Below, piece by piece: positions 1-6,322 of a stretch of DNA of 10,616 nt. Within the stretch, counting starts at the first letter, position 1, and each line of letters starts with the position of its first letter. This DNA comes from Candidatus Doudnabacteria bacterium (GTDB taxonomy: Bacteria; Patescibacteriota; Doudnabacteria; UBA920). Position numbers and translations under genes: made by a program. The notes under the pieces were generated by a model. It searched no databases and was not told the origin of the DNA. It saw only the letters and a program-made list of their open reading frames with translations. The DNA is taken from positions 1 through 10,616 of the forward strand of contig JAEUSE010000012.1 in the NCBI GenBank assembly GCA_016788805.1. Reading direction: 5' to 3'.

Positions 1-12
1 TGAGTTTTCCAT
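1..12 (-). CDS. 5' end of a leftward gene, continuing off the left edge
   Basis: Only four codons are inside the window (ATG GAA AAC TCA), so nothing can be said about function. The start is supported by a perfect AGGAG Shine-Dalgarno sequence at 20-24 on the minus strand, 7 bases from the ATG, and by a promoter-like pair further upstream. Another ATG at 19-17 directly abuts the AGGAG and is in a different frame, so it is less likely. Repeat copy A begins about 112 bp upstream of this start, the same arrangement as for the other leftward genes here. Confidence 0.6.
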
Positions 13-48
13 CGTTCATCTCCTGACATAAGTCTGTATAATTAACAC

Positions 49-76
49 AATATAACATAATAATAGAAAAAAACAA
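49..76 (-). promoter_or_regulatory. Predicted promoter of the left-edge gene
   Basis: On the minus strand TTGTTT (76-71) and TATATT (54-49) are separated by 16 bases in an AT-rich stretch. Transcription would start around position 42, giving a leader of roughly 30 bases before the ATG at 12, enough for the AGGAG site. The whole stretch from 30 to 85 is AT-rich, so other hexamer choices are possible. Confidence 0.4.
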
Positions 77-123
77 ATATTTTCATCTGGGATCAGTAGC
101 CATAGGGTGCAGTTAGAATTTGC

Positions 124-376
124 ACGGAGGTGTTACACGTGATTTAGCCTGGGATGGGTGGTTTATCTCTGGTGGGTGCTGCTGGGATTAAGAATGCAGG
201 GCCTGGATATCGGCCATTGGCCTCTTCCGCTGCGGCGTGCTCGGAACAAGCTTCCTGCGCGCGCCCTCGCTCTACCGAACCAGCGACCTACGCTCACTTT
301 GTTCGCTGGTCGCTGGCTCGAGCCCAGCCTCGGGGTATACAAAAAGAGCCAGGCAAACGCCTGACTCTTTTTGTAT
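124..376. repeat. Dispersed repeat, copy A
   Basis: This is one of four same-orientation copies in the window. It shares with copy B the block CGGAGGTG then TGTGATTTAGCCTGGGA, the middle block CTGCGGCGTGCTCGGAACA followed by GCTTCCTG, the phrase GAGCCCAGCCTC, and the terminal hairpin containing AAAAAGAGCCAGG. It lacks the first two arms of the GGAGGT/ACCTCC/GGAGGT head seen in B. It also holds imperfect inverted repeats around TCGCTGG (290-320) and GGCCATTGGCC. Frames open through it give arginine- and serine-rich proteins with no recognisable domain, so I regard it as noncoding. It lies upstream of the left-edge gene. Confidence 0.75.
337..376 (-). terminator. Long hairpin with T-tract at the end of repeat A
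   Basis: The arms are 337-354 and 359-376, 18 bp each with loop 355-358. The outer part of the stem holds A-run/T-run pairs, so it resembles a bidirectional intrinsic terminator. The single imperfect pair is C-A if read rightward but a permitted U-G wobble if read leftward, which favours leftward transcription. No leftward gene is visible just upstream (377-690), so what it terminates here is unclear; it may be a relic of a lost cassette. Confidence 0.6.
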
Positions 377-508
377 GGCTCTCGTTAGTGGACGTACTTC
401 GCAACTGTTTTGAACAAGGAACAGAGGTAGACAGTCGTATCACTAGCTGTATCTCTATGCTTGCAAGCTTGTACCCCCCCTGTAGCTCTGGCAACAGATT
501 AGGGCGTT

Positions 509-529
509 GTACAATGTCGAACATTGTAC
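509..529. promoter_or_regulatory. Perfect 9-bp inverted repeat, possible operator
   Basis: GTACAATGT (509-517) and ACATTGTAC (521-529) are exact reverse complements around a CGA centre. There is no T-run on either side, so it looks more like a dimeric regulator site or small hairpin than a terminator. It lies about 155 bp upstream of the predicted -10 of the ATPase operon, far for a simple repressor operator. Confidence 0.4.
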
Positions 530-549
530 GATGACCCTGTTGCACTCCG

Positions 550-577
550 TATGTCGTAAAAGGTCTTTTGCGACATA
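550..577. promoter_or_regulatory. 12-bp hairpin with tetraloop
   Basis: The arms TATGTCGTAAAA (550-561) and TTTTGCGACATA (566-577) pair with a single T/G exception, with G562 and C565 closing the centre. A pyrimidine-rich tract follows on the plus strand (CTTCTCTTTTG and similar), but there is no clean T-run, so a terminator call is weak. It could be a protein-binding dyad or part of an RNA leader. Confidence 0.4.
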
Positions 578-683
578 CCCCTACCTTCTCTTTTGTTCTT
601 CTCTTCTCTGTACTTAGTGCGCGCGCAAAATTTTTTTGCAATTTGTTGAAATAGTTATGCTATGGAATCCATATCTGTCGGTG

Positions 684-695
684 TAAAATTATGGT
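684..695 (+). promoter_or_regulatory. Predicted -10 element placing the start at the ATG (leaderless)
   Basis: TAAAAT at 684-689 is followed by only 6 bases before the ATG at 696, and there is no Shine-Dalgarno sequence in that interval. Transcription would therefore begin at or next to the start codon. The -35 region, around 661-666 (TATGGA), is poor. The same geometry recurs before the leftward nuclease and Fic genes, which raises confidence. Confidence 0.45.
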
Positions 696-866
696 ATGTC
701 TGAAATTGTTGATACGTTGCTGAACGACTACAAGAATCTACTCGGCAAAGAATCGTCCATCAGCGGTGAAATAGTTGCGGCACTTGAAGCCGAGCTGAGT
801 AAAGAACAACCGAACGCTAACGTACTCGCTGAAATACTACGCAGGCCGGTCAAGGAAGAATCATGA
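696..866 (+). CDS. 56-residue acidic helical protein, partner of the ATPase
   Basis: The frame runs from ATG 696 to TGA 864-866 and encodes 56 residues beginning MSEIVDTLLNDYKNLLGKES and ending RRPVKEES. I recognise no family. The sequence looks helical and soluble, with leucine and isoleucine spaced for an amphipathic helix, no cysteines and no membrane segment. Its stop overlaps the next start in ATGA, so the two genes are translationally coupled and probably made in fixed ratio. That, plus the small size, suggests a dedicated partner, regulator or antitoxin-like subunit of the ATPase; this is inference. ABC-type defence systems with a small middle component are an analogy only. The start has no Shine-Dalgarno sequence but sits just after a -10-like hexamer. 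Confidence 0.65.
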   Translation: MSEIVDTLLNDYKNLLGKESSISGEIVAALEAELSKEQPNANVLAEILRRPVKEES

Positions 867-3316
867 TCAAGCTCGGAAAGCTGAACATTGAAGAATTCCG
901 TGGTATACGTGAGCTGGAGCTTGATTTTAACTATCAGTCTTTCGCTATACATGGGCCCAACGGGTCCGGGAAAAGTGGTGTAGTAGATGCTATTGGGTTT
1001 GTGCTTTCGGGCTCAGTAGCACGCTTGACCGGGGAAGGAACCGGCGGTGTATCCGTCAAGCATCATGCGCCCCACGTAAAATCCATTAATGACCCGGAAG
1101 CGGCTAGAGTGTCACTAACATTCATAGACACGGTAAGTGGCCAAGAAGGCACGATTACTCGCACTGTGAAGAACGCGGCTGACTTCTCGCTCACACCTGA
1201 TACACCCGAATTGCGAAGCGCGCTTGAAGTCGCGCTCGCTCATCCCGAAATCACGCTGTCGCGCCGAGAGCTTATCAAGTTTATTCTTGCTGAATCAGGA
1301 AAGCGCTCCAAAGAAGTGCAGGCACTCTTACAGCTCGACAAAATCGAGACCAACCGCGCAACACTCTTAACCGCGAAAAATAAAGTCATTGCTGACAAAA
1401 AGAGCGCGAGCGCGAACGTGGCCACGACTAAGTTATCGGTTGAGATGCATCTAGAAATACCAGAGGCAAATGCAGAAAATGTGAAAGTTGCCGTGAATAA
1501 AAGCCGGGTGATACTTGGGCTAGACGAGCTAGAAGAAATCAAACTTTCAACCAATCTCAAAGAAGGACTGGAAGATGATAAAGACGAGAAGCCTTTCGAT
1601 AAAGGTACGGCCACCCGCGAGATTGCTGCATATCAAGTCAAACTAGACGATACAAAGGAGCTGGATGCTGCCGTCAAGAAGCTGCTGAAAACTTGTGAGC
1701 AGATTGCCAAAAGTGAAGACTTGGCACTGATAAAGAATCAGGCTTTTCTGCAAACAGGCCTTGGCCTGATTGCAGAGGAAGCCGTGTGTCCACTTTGCGA
1801 CAAAAACTGGGCAACACCGGCGGAGCTCAGAAAACACCTCGAAAAGAAAATCGCCGGCTTCAAAGAGCTTTCACGCATCAACGGCGAAGTTCTGACGGAC
1901 GCTAGTGCATTAAAGGAGTTGCTGACAGCTGAGCGGAATACACTAAAACCACTTCACACTTTGTCCGTAACCTGGCTCGAAGCATCCGATCAGGAAATCA
2001 TTCAGACTCGACTCGATTTACTCCTTGAGTTTGAGCTGCTAATCAAGGATGCCGCCAGCGTATTTGAGTTAAAAGACCGTCTCGAAGCTGGCACGCTGAA
2101 TCACTCGGCTGAACTCAAAGCTTCCATCAAAGCATTGACGGACAAGATAGCAGCACAGCCCGATACAAGCGACGTCACAAAAGCGCGCAGCCATTTAATC
2201 CTTGCCGCCGAGAAATGGTCAAATTATGCACGAACCAAGGCTGCCGAAGTCGCTGCGCTTCGCGCTGCTGACCGCGCAAACTTGGCATACGATACATACT
2301 GCAAGGTTGCCGATAATACTCTTGAAAAACTATACGTGGAAGTCGAAGATCGCTTTGGCGAATTTTATCGCCAAATCAATAATGAGGATGAGGGAAACTT
2401 CAAAGCGAAGTTCAAGCCAGATGGCGCAAAACTAGAATTACTCGTCGATTTTTACGGTCTTGGGATGTTCCCACCAGGCGCATATCATAGCGAAGGACAC
2501 CAAGACGGAATGGGCATCTGTCTGTACTTGGCGCTCGTCGAAAAAATTATGGGTGAAAATTTCAGTCTTTCTGTATTGGATGACGTGGTCATGTCTGTTG
2601 ATGTGAATCACCGCAAGCAATTCTGTGAGCTCCTGAGAAACGCATTCCCCGACACGCAATTTATTATTACTACCCATGACGAAATCTGGGCTAAACAGAT
2701 GCAGACGACAGGACTAATCCGAACCAAATCTGATATACGTTTCCGTGGATGGAGTGTAGACAATGGCCCAATCCATGATCAAGGCAGAGTGTTCTGGGAC
2801 AAAATCGATGAGCACTTAGCTGATGACGATGTTGCCGGTGCCGCTCATAAGTTGCGCCACGGTTTAGAAGCTGAGCTGCCCGATATTGCCGAGGCACTAG
2901 GTGCGCGTATCGCATATCGTGGTGATGCAAAATACGAAATGGGTGACTTCCTACACGCTATCAAAGGTCGCCATGCAGAGTTGCTCAAGAAAGCGGCAGA
3001 ATCGGCCAGTTCATGGAACAAAAAAGACGAAGGCGCGAAGGTCAAACAGCTGCAAGCTGAGCGCGTAGCCGCGGCGCTCACTCAGGAGCGTGAAAGTTGG
3101 CCAACTAATCTACTCGTTCATCAAAATAACTGGATGAACATGACGCCTAAAGAATTTAAGGACGTACCCAAGGCATGGCATGAATTTCTTGACCTATTCA
3201 CTTGCTCGAATCCTGAATGTGAAACCTGGATTGAGGTAAGCTACAAAGACAACAAAGAAGAAACCTTGCGATGCCGATGCAATGATCTGAACTTAAACTT
3301 GGTCAAGAAAAGCTAA
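863..3316 (+). CDS. Rad50/SMC-type ABC ATPase with zinc-hook-like CPLC and C-terminal cysteine cluster
   Basis: This 817-residue protein has an N-terminal SMC/RecF-type head with Walker A GPNGSGKS (31-38), then a long charged, alanine- and leucine-rich helical region. In mid-arm is CPLC (309-312), the pattern of a Rad50 or RloC zinc hook. The second head half holds a signature-like SEGHQDGMG (543-551), Walker B VLDDVV (571-576), a D-loop and a switch histidine in TTHDE (H605). After the head comes an extra domain of about 200 residues with a conserved-looking NLLVHQNNW (749-757) and four cysteines, CSNPEC (781-786) and CRC (804-806), a likely zinc-binding knuckle. Such proteins act on DNA or nucleic-acid ends in repair or phage defence. 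The C-terminal domain may be the effector, but I see no certain nuclease motif. AAGGA at 852-856 gives a good binding site, and the gene overlaps the 56-residue gene by ATGA. It may be a defence ATPase related in layout to RloC. Confidence 0.85.
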   Translation: MIKLGKLNIEEFRGIRELELDFNYQSFAIHGPNGSGKSGVVDAIGFVLSGSVARLTGEGTGGVSVKHHAPHVKSINDPEAARVSLTFIDTVSGQEGTITRTVKNAADFSLTPDTPELRSALEVALAHPEITLSRRELIKFILAESGKRSKEVQALLQLDKIETNRATLLTAKNKVIADKKSASANVATTKLSVEMHLEIPEANAENVKVAVNKSRVILGLDELEEIKLSTNLKEGLEDDKDEKPFDKGTATREIAAYQVKLDDTKELDAAVKKLLKTCEQIAKSEDLALIKNQAFLQTGLGLIAEEAVCPLCDKNWATPAELRKHLEKKIAGFKELSRINGEVLTDASALKELLTAERNTLKPLHTLSVTWLEASDQEIIQTRLDLLLEFELLIKDAASVFELKDRLEAGTLNHSAELKASIKALTDKIAAQPDTSDVTKARSHLILAAEKWSNYARTKAAEVAALRAADRANLAYDTYCKVADNTLEKLYVEVEDRFGEFYRQINNEDEGNFKAKFKPDGAKLELLVDFYGLGMFPPGAYHSEGHQDGMGICLYLALVEKIMGENFSLSVLDDVVMSVDVNHRKQFCELLRNAFPDTQFIITTHDEIWAKQMQTTGLIRTKSDIRFRGWSVDNGPIHDQGRVFWDKIDEHLADDDVAGAAHKLRHGLEAELPDIAEALGARIAYRGDAKYEMGDFLHAIKGRHAELLKKAAESASSWNKKDEGAKVKQLQAERVAAALTQERESWPTNLLVHQNNWMNMTPKEFKDVPKAWHEFLDLFTCSNPECETWIEVSYKDNKEETLRCRCNDLNLNLVKKS

Positions 3317-3330
3317 GCCAGGCTTGTTGA

Positions 3331-4236
3331 CTAATCACCAAGGTGAAAATGGTGAAGCTTATCCTTTGATAAGTAAGTCGCGAACTTGCTCCGAAGACCG
3401 GCAATACCTAGGAAGTATTCCTTAAACTCCGCTGAAACCATTTCCGCGGATTTCTCATCTTGAGGAACTGGAATTTCTAACTCGAGGAACCGATTACCGA
3501 CATCCTCACGGTTAGTCTGCATGAAAACAATTCTTTCCCATTGTTTTCTGACTGTAACTAAACTTAGTGCCCATAGCAGATAGAATTGGTCAAATTTAGC
3601 TTTAGGTCCTACGCGAAACACAAGTACTTCTTTTGTGAGTACAACCTGCTCTTGTCCAGGCATAAGCACACAGAAATCCCCAATATTCTTACTAGCTCGT
3701 TCGGGGCTTAGTAAATCAAATGCTTTTAGCCCAGAATCTTTCCCGCGCCAGAATCTTTCAGCTACTACTCTCGGAATAAGGTTGGTTGCATTTATGTTCA
3801 CGCTCCCCGCTCGTAGGTCCGAGACTTTGATGTATGGAACTTCACCTCGCCTAAGGTCAGCTGATGGACTACCATGCCCTTTTCTGACCGTAATGTCACC
3901 AGATTCTACAAGCGAACCTATGGTTGCTGATTTGAAGTTCGGAAACCTTACCTTTAAATCGCTAGCAAAAAGCTCATGATAAGTATTGTCAAAGTAGATT
4001 GGAACCGCTGTCTTTTTTGTCTTTACTTCGGCCGCATCGACATTTTGTATGGTTGGCGAGTCTTTGCCGCTGAGTAATTTATCGACATCGGCGGCAAGCT
4101 GGTCATCAATTTCCCGCGTTCGCTTACCGGTTTCTTGGTCGATTATGTAGAGGTCGTGACCATCCTTATTAATCCCGCAAGTTTTCGCAGTCGATACGAT
4201 AACCTCATTATCTTTAAACCAGCTAGGCTTGTGCAT
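3331..4236 (-). CDS. Type I/IIB-like specificity (S) subunit, one target-recognition domain
   Basis: This 301-residue protein chooses the DNA site for the neighbouring methyltransferase-nuclease. Residues 1-60 (EVIVSTAKTCGINKDG, then IDDQLAADVDKLL) look like the C-terminal tail usual in N6-adenine methyltransferases, here split off onto the S gene. Residues about 78-300 look like one HsdS half: VPYIKVSDLRAG (133-144), FCVLMPG, a YLLWALS helix and the domain-ending LELEIPVPQ (251-259), then a helix for dimerisation. One TRD per chain implies an S dimer. I start at ATG 4236 because AAAGG lies 7 bases upstream; a TTG at 4251 has no such site. It overlaps the methyltransferase gene by 14 bases, so translation is coupled. 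It ends 14 bases from the oppositely directed ATPase gene. Confidence 0.85.
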   Translation of the reverse strand: MHKPSWFKDNEVIVSTAKTCGINKDGHDLYIIDQETGKRTREIDDQLAADVDKLLSGKDSPTIQNVDAAEVKTKKTAVPIYFDNTYHELFASDLKVRFPNFKSATIGSLVESGDITVRKGHGSPSADLRRGEVPYIKVSDLRAGSVNINATNLIPRVVAERFWRGKDSGLKAFDLLSPERASKNIGDFCVLMPGQEQVVLTKEVLVFRVGPKAKFDQFYLLWALSLVTVRKQWERIVFMQTNREDVGNRFLELEIPVPQDEKSAEMVSAEFKEYFLGIAGLRSKFATYLSKDKLHHFHLGD

Positions 4237-5815
4237 CTTCGAGCCTTTCAAATACGTAAAAGTTTGTTTTTGCCCGACAGAAACCTTGGAATGCTTCCAT
4301 TGGAATATTAAACATTCCTTTCAACTCAAGTCGGCCATCGAGCCAGTTAAATATCCATGCATAATTTGCGGAGAAGAAATATGTCTCCGGCAATACTATT
4401 CCAAGCCGCCCACCTGGTGCGAGTAGGTTGTAGCACTGCTCCAAAAATATCAAACCAATCTCTAAGTCTTTAAAGTTACCATTAGATGCAGCGGCAATTG
4501 TGTAGCCTGAGCGTCGGGCGTCATCTTTGGATACTTTTAACTTTTCCCCAAACGGCGGATTGGTAATAATGCAACTGAACGATTCTTTTTTCAGGGATTG
4601 AACTAGGAGTGGGTAGTCTTTCTCCCATCGATGCATCCGCAACGAGTCCCCTACGTGTATATTCGTAGAGCCATCGCCAAGAATTGCCATGATTGCTTTC
4701 GATAACTTTACATTAATCGCGTCTTTATCCACGCCGTAAAGATGCTGATGTGCCCAAGTTCTTAAGTCGGCAGCAGGCATTGACGGGTATTTATGCTCAA
4801 GTGAGCTAAATACTTCCAGTAGAAATCCGCCAGTACCGCAAGCAGGGTCCAGCACCTTATCGTCATGCGAGATATCCATTAGTTTTACGGCGCTATCAAT
4901 AACTCGCTTAGGAGTAAAATACTGGCCTTCCTCTGACTTAAGGCTCGCCGAGCGAAAGATTTGGAATGCGTGACTTACTACATCAATATTTGCATCCATG
5001 AGCTTCATGGAAGAGAGCTCGTAGACGGCTTGTTGAATAGTGTGATCGTCGAGGTACAATTCTTGGTCTGCTGGTCCTATAAAAAGTGATGGGTGTGTAA
5101 CCCTTAGGGATATAAACATTTTTCGAATGTTATCAGCCGTGCTGGTCTCATCTTTCTGAACCTGGAACTGGATCGGTTTTGTGGCATCAAACTTACCGAC
5201 CCTATCGCTCTCAAGTTTAACGAGCAATAAGTTACATAGCTGGTTAAGCCTGTCGTCTGGCCTTGTGGAGCGCGTATCACTTGCAGCAACGCTACCCAAT
5301 AATCTTTCCAACTTAGAACGGAGAGTTCGTACATCTGTATCCTGGAGGTCGGCCCACGTTAATGGTTTTTCTGCTGGCTCAGATAGATTATCGTACGGTC
5401 CTGGAGGAGATTGATTGATGACTTCTTTGTAAGTTCCGTCAGCTCGACGATATAAGGCAAGGCTTTCAGTTCCGTTTGTCCAGTAGCCTACCTTTGCGCG
5501 TGGTTCGAGGGACAAATATATTTCGAGCTGATTCCGACCTTCTTTTTTATTTGGGGCTTTTAGCTCAAAAATTATTAATACGTGTTCCCACTGCCCCAGA
5601 GTTTCCTCGGTATCAAATATCGCAATGTCTACCGGAAATCCTAAAAATCGATGACCAGCTTCACGCTTACTCGCTTCGCTCGGACTTTTAGGAACCGCCC
5701 ATTCGGGCTGAAATTGAATTTGCGCTTCAGACCAACCACTGTCAACTAGCCTTTTGACCAGGGGTAATCTGACTAAATTATGCTCAGGTTTTTTTACGAG
5801 TACTGTTTCTGCCAT
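4223..5815 (-). CDS. Fused PD-(D/E)XK nuclease and N6-adenine DNA methyltransferase (BcgI-like A subunit)
   Basis: The 530-residue protein joins two activities. Residues about 1-130 resemble the HsdR N-terminal nuclease domain: VDIAIFD (D63), then FELKAP (E84, K86) and Q96, the expected PD-(D/E)XK spacing. Residues about 150-290 are helical, like HsdM N-terminal regions. The methyltransferase follows: QYFTP (299-302 region), motif I DPACGTGG (323-330), GVDKD (361-365), catalytic NPPF (419-422), then LGIVLPE. It would methylate adenine and cut unmodified DNA with the S protein, and no helicase is present, so it is closer to type IIB/IIG than true type I. The protein stops soon after the catalytic core; the usual C-terminal tail appears in the S gene. 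TAAGGA upstream (5827-5822) fixes the start. A type I-like M subunit with a degenerate nuclease domain is the alternative. Confidence 0.88.
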   Translation of the reverse strand: MAETVLVKKPEHNLVRLPLVKRLVDSGWSEAQIQFQPEWAVPKSPSEASKREAGHRFLGFPVDIAIFDTEETLGQWEHVLIIFELKAPNKKEGRNQLEIYLSLEPRAKVGYWTNGTESLALYRRADGTYKEVINQSPPGPYDNLSEPAEKPLTWADLQDTDVRTLRSKLERLLGSVAASDTRSTRPDDRLNQLCNLLLVKLESDRVGKFDATKPIQFQVQKDETSTADNIRKMFISLRVTHPSLFIGPADQELYLDDHTIQQAVYELSSMKLMDANIDVVSHAFQIFRSASLKSEEGQYFTPKRVIDSAVKLMDISHDDKVLDPACGTGGFLLEVFSSLEHKYPSMPAADLRTWAHQHLYGVDKDAINVKLSKAIMAILGDGSTNIHVGDSLRMHRWEKDYPLLVQSLKKESFSCIITNPPFGEKLKVSKDDARRSGYTIAAASNGNFKDLEIGLIFLEQCYNLLAPGGRLGIVLPETYFFSANYAWIFNWLDGRLELKGMFNIPMEAFQGFCRAKTNFYVFERLEDAQA

Positions 5816-5833
5816 ATTTTTTCCTTAGCAGTA

Positions 5834-5861
5834 ATTATGGACTGACAAGTGCGTAAAACAA
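5834..5861 (-). promoter_or_regulatory. Predicted promoter of the restriction-modification genes
   Basis: On the minus strand TTGTTT (5861-5856) and CATAAT (5839-5834) are 16 bases apart. Transcription would start near 5827, leaving a short leader that just contains the AAGGA site before ATG 5815. The near-palindrome TTGTT-T-AACAA at 5865-5875 sits immediately upstream of the -35 and could be a control site, since restriction systems are often tightly controlled; that role is a guess. Confidence 0.45.
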
Positions 5862-5876
5862 AGGTTGTTTAACAAT

Positions 5877-5957
5877 TTACTTCTTTTGGTCAGATTTTTT
5901 CTTGTTTTGATATATGTCATAAATAAGTTCTGCTAGGGCCGAAGTATCGGTTTCCAT
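5877..5957 (-). CDS. Possible 26-residue leader peptide
   Basis: A very short frame reads METDTSALAELIYDIYQNKK and then ends SDQKK before TAA at 5879-5877. It starts after AAGGAG, which is only 3 bases from the ATG, so the binding site is strong but close. The composition (helical start, lysine-rich end) looks protein-like. It lies between repeat B and the predicted promoter of the methyltransferase gene, so it would need its own upstream promoter. It could be a regulatory leader, the remnant of a larger gene, or chance; I do not assign a function. Confidence 0.3.
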   Translation of the reverse strand: METDTSALAELIYDIYQNKKKSDQKK

Positions 5958-6009
5958 TCGCTCCTTTCAATCGCGCAGTGCCTCAACCGCAATAGCATTA
6001 AGGGGTTTC

Positions 6010-6270
6010 GGAGGTTCGACCTCCTACGGAGGTGATAAATGTGATTTAGCCTGGGACGGGTTATTTTTCTCTGGTTAGTGCGGATGGGATTTGGGGACTG
6101 GATAGTGCCCTTTGGGCTTTTCCACTGCGGCGTGCTCGGAACATGCTTCCTGTGGGCACCCTTGCTCCACCGCATCAGCGACCTTGCTCACTGCGTTCGC
6201 TGGTTGCTTGCCTGAGCCCAGCCTCAGGGCATACAAAAAGAGCCAGGTAATGCCTGACTCCTTTTGTATG
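6010..6270. repeat. Dispersed repeat, copy B (most complete)
   Basis: This copy starts with the three-arm head GGAGGT-TCG-ACCTCC-TAC-GGAGGT (6010-6030), continues with TGTGATTTAGCCTGGGA (6040-6056), shares with copy D GCGG/GATGGGATTTGGGGA-type sequence, and shares the long middle block and the end hairpin with copy A. It separates the restriction-modification cassette from the 812-residue nuclease cassette. Its hairpin end lies just beyond the stop codon of the nuclease gene and its head lies upstream of the restriction genes. No credible protein is encoded in it. Confidence 0.75.
6230..6270 (-). terminator. Intrinsic terminator of the nuclease gene (end of repeat B)
   Basis: Arms 6230-6247 and 6253-6270 form an 18-position stem with a 5-base loop. 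The leftward RNA has CTCTTTTTGTATG at its 3' side. Two imperfect positions would be A-C mismatches in a rightward transcript but are both G-U wobbles in a leftward one, so the leftward direction is favoured. It begins 52 bases after the stop codon of the 812-residue gene and is well placed to terminate it. Confidence 0.7.
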
Positions 6271-6322
6271 GCTCACAACAATAGAGGAGGTTATAAGCCT
6301 AATTAAACAAGATCGCCTTCGA

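Larger units (their letters stand above)
377..655. other. Noncoding stretch with dyads, upstream of the ATPase operon
   Basis: I see no convincing gene here. Reading frames crossing it give low-complexity, arginine- and serine-rich proteins that run through the repeat A hairpin. It contains a 9-bp perfect dyad (509-529), a 12-bp near-perfect hairpin (550-577), a pyrimidine-rich tract (about 578-610), an alternating GC run near 619-626 and the GCAAAA/TTTTGC dyad at 625-639. The density of dyads suggests a regulatory region or small RNA for the rightward operon, or remains of a lost leftward gene that once used the repeat A terminator. Confidence 0.5.

Noticed and set aside
154..534. Rightward open frames through repeat A
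   Set aside because: They follow the repeat rather than a gene, and similar frames in copies B and D are not conserved as proteins. They look like translations of noncoding repeat.
294..641. 115-residue leftward open frame overlapping repeat A
   Set aside because: It runs straight through the terminator hairpin and dyads, is rich in R, S and T without any domain, and has no good start signal.
3317..3350. Terminator between the converging ATPase and specificity genes
   Set aside because: The gap is 14 bases and the only dyad (CACC-AA-GGTG) lies inside the specificity gene, is 4 bp and lacks a T-run.
4237..4251. TTG start for the specificity subunit at 4251
   Set aside because: No Shine-Dalgarno sequence precedes it, whereas ATG 4236 has AAAGG at the right distance.
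6010..6030. GGAGGTTCGACCTCC as a tRNA T-arm
   Set aside because: The loop would be five bases (TTCGA) instead of seven, and no acceptor, D or anticodon arms fit around it.
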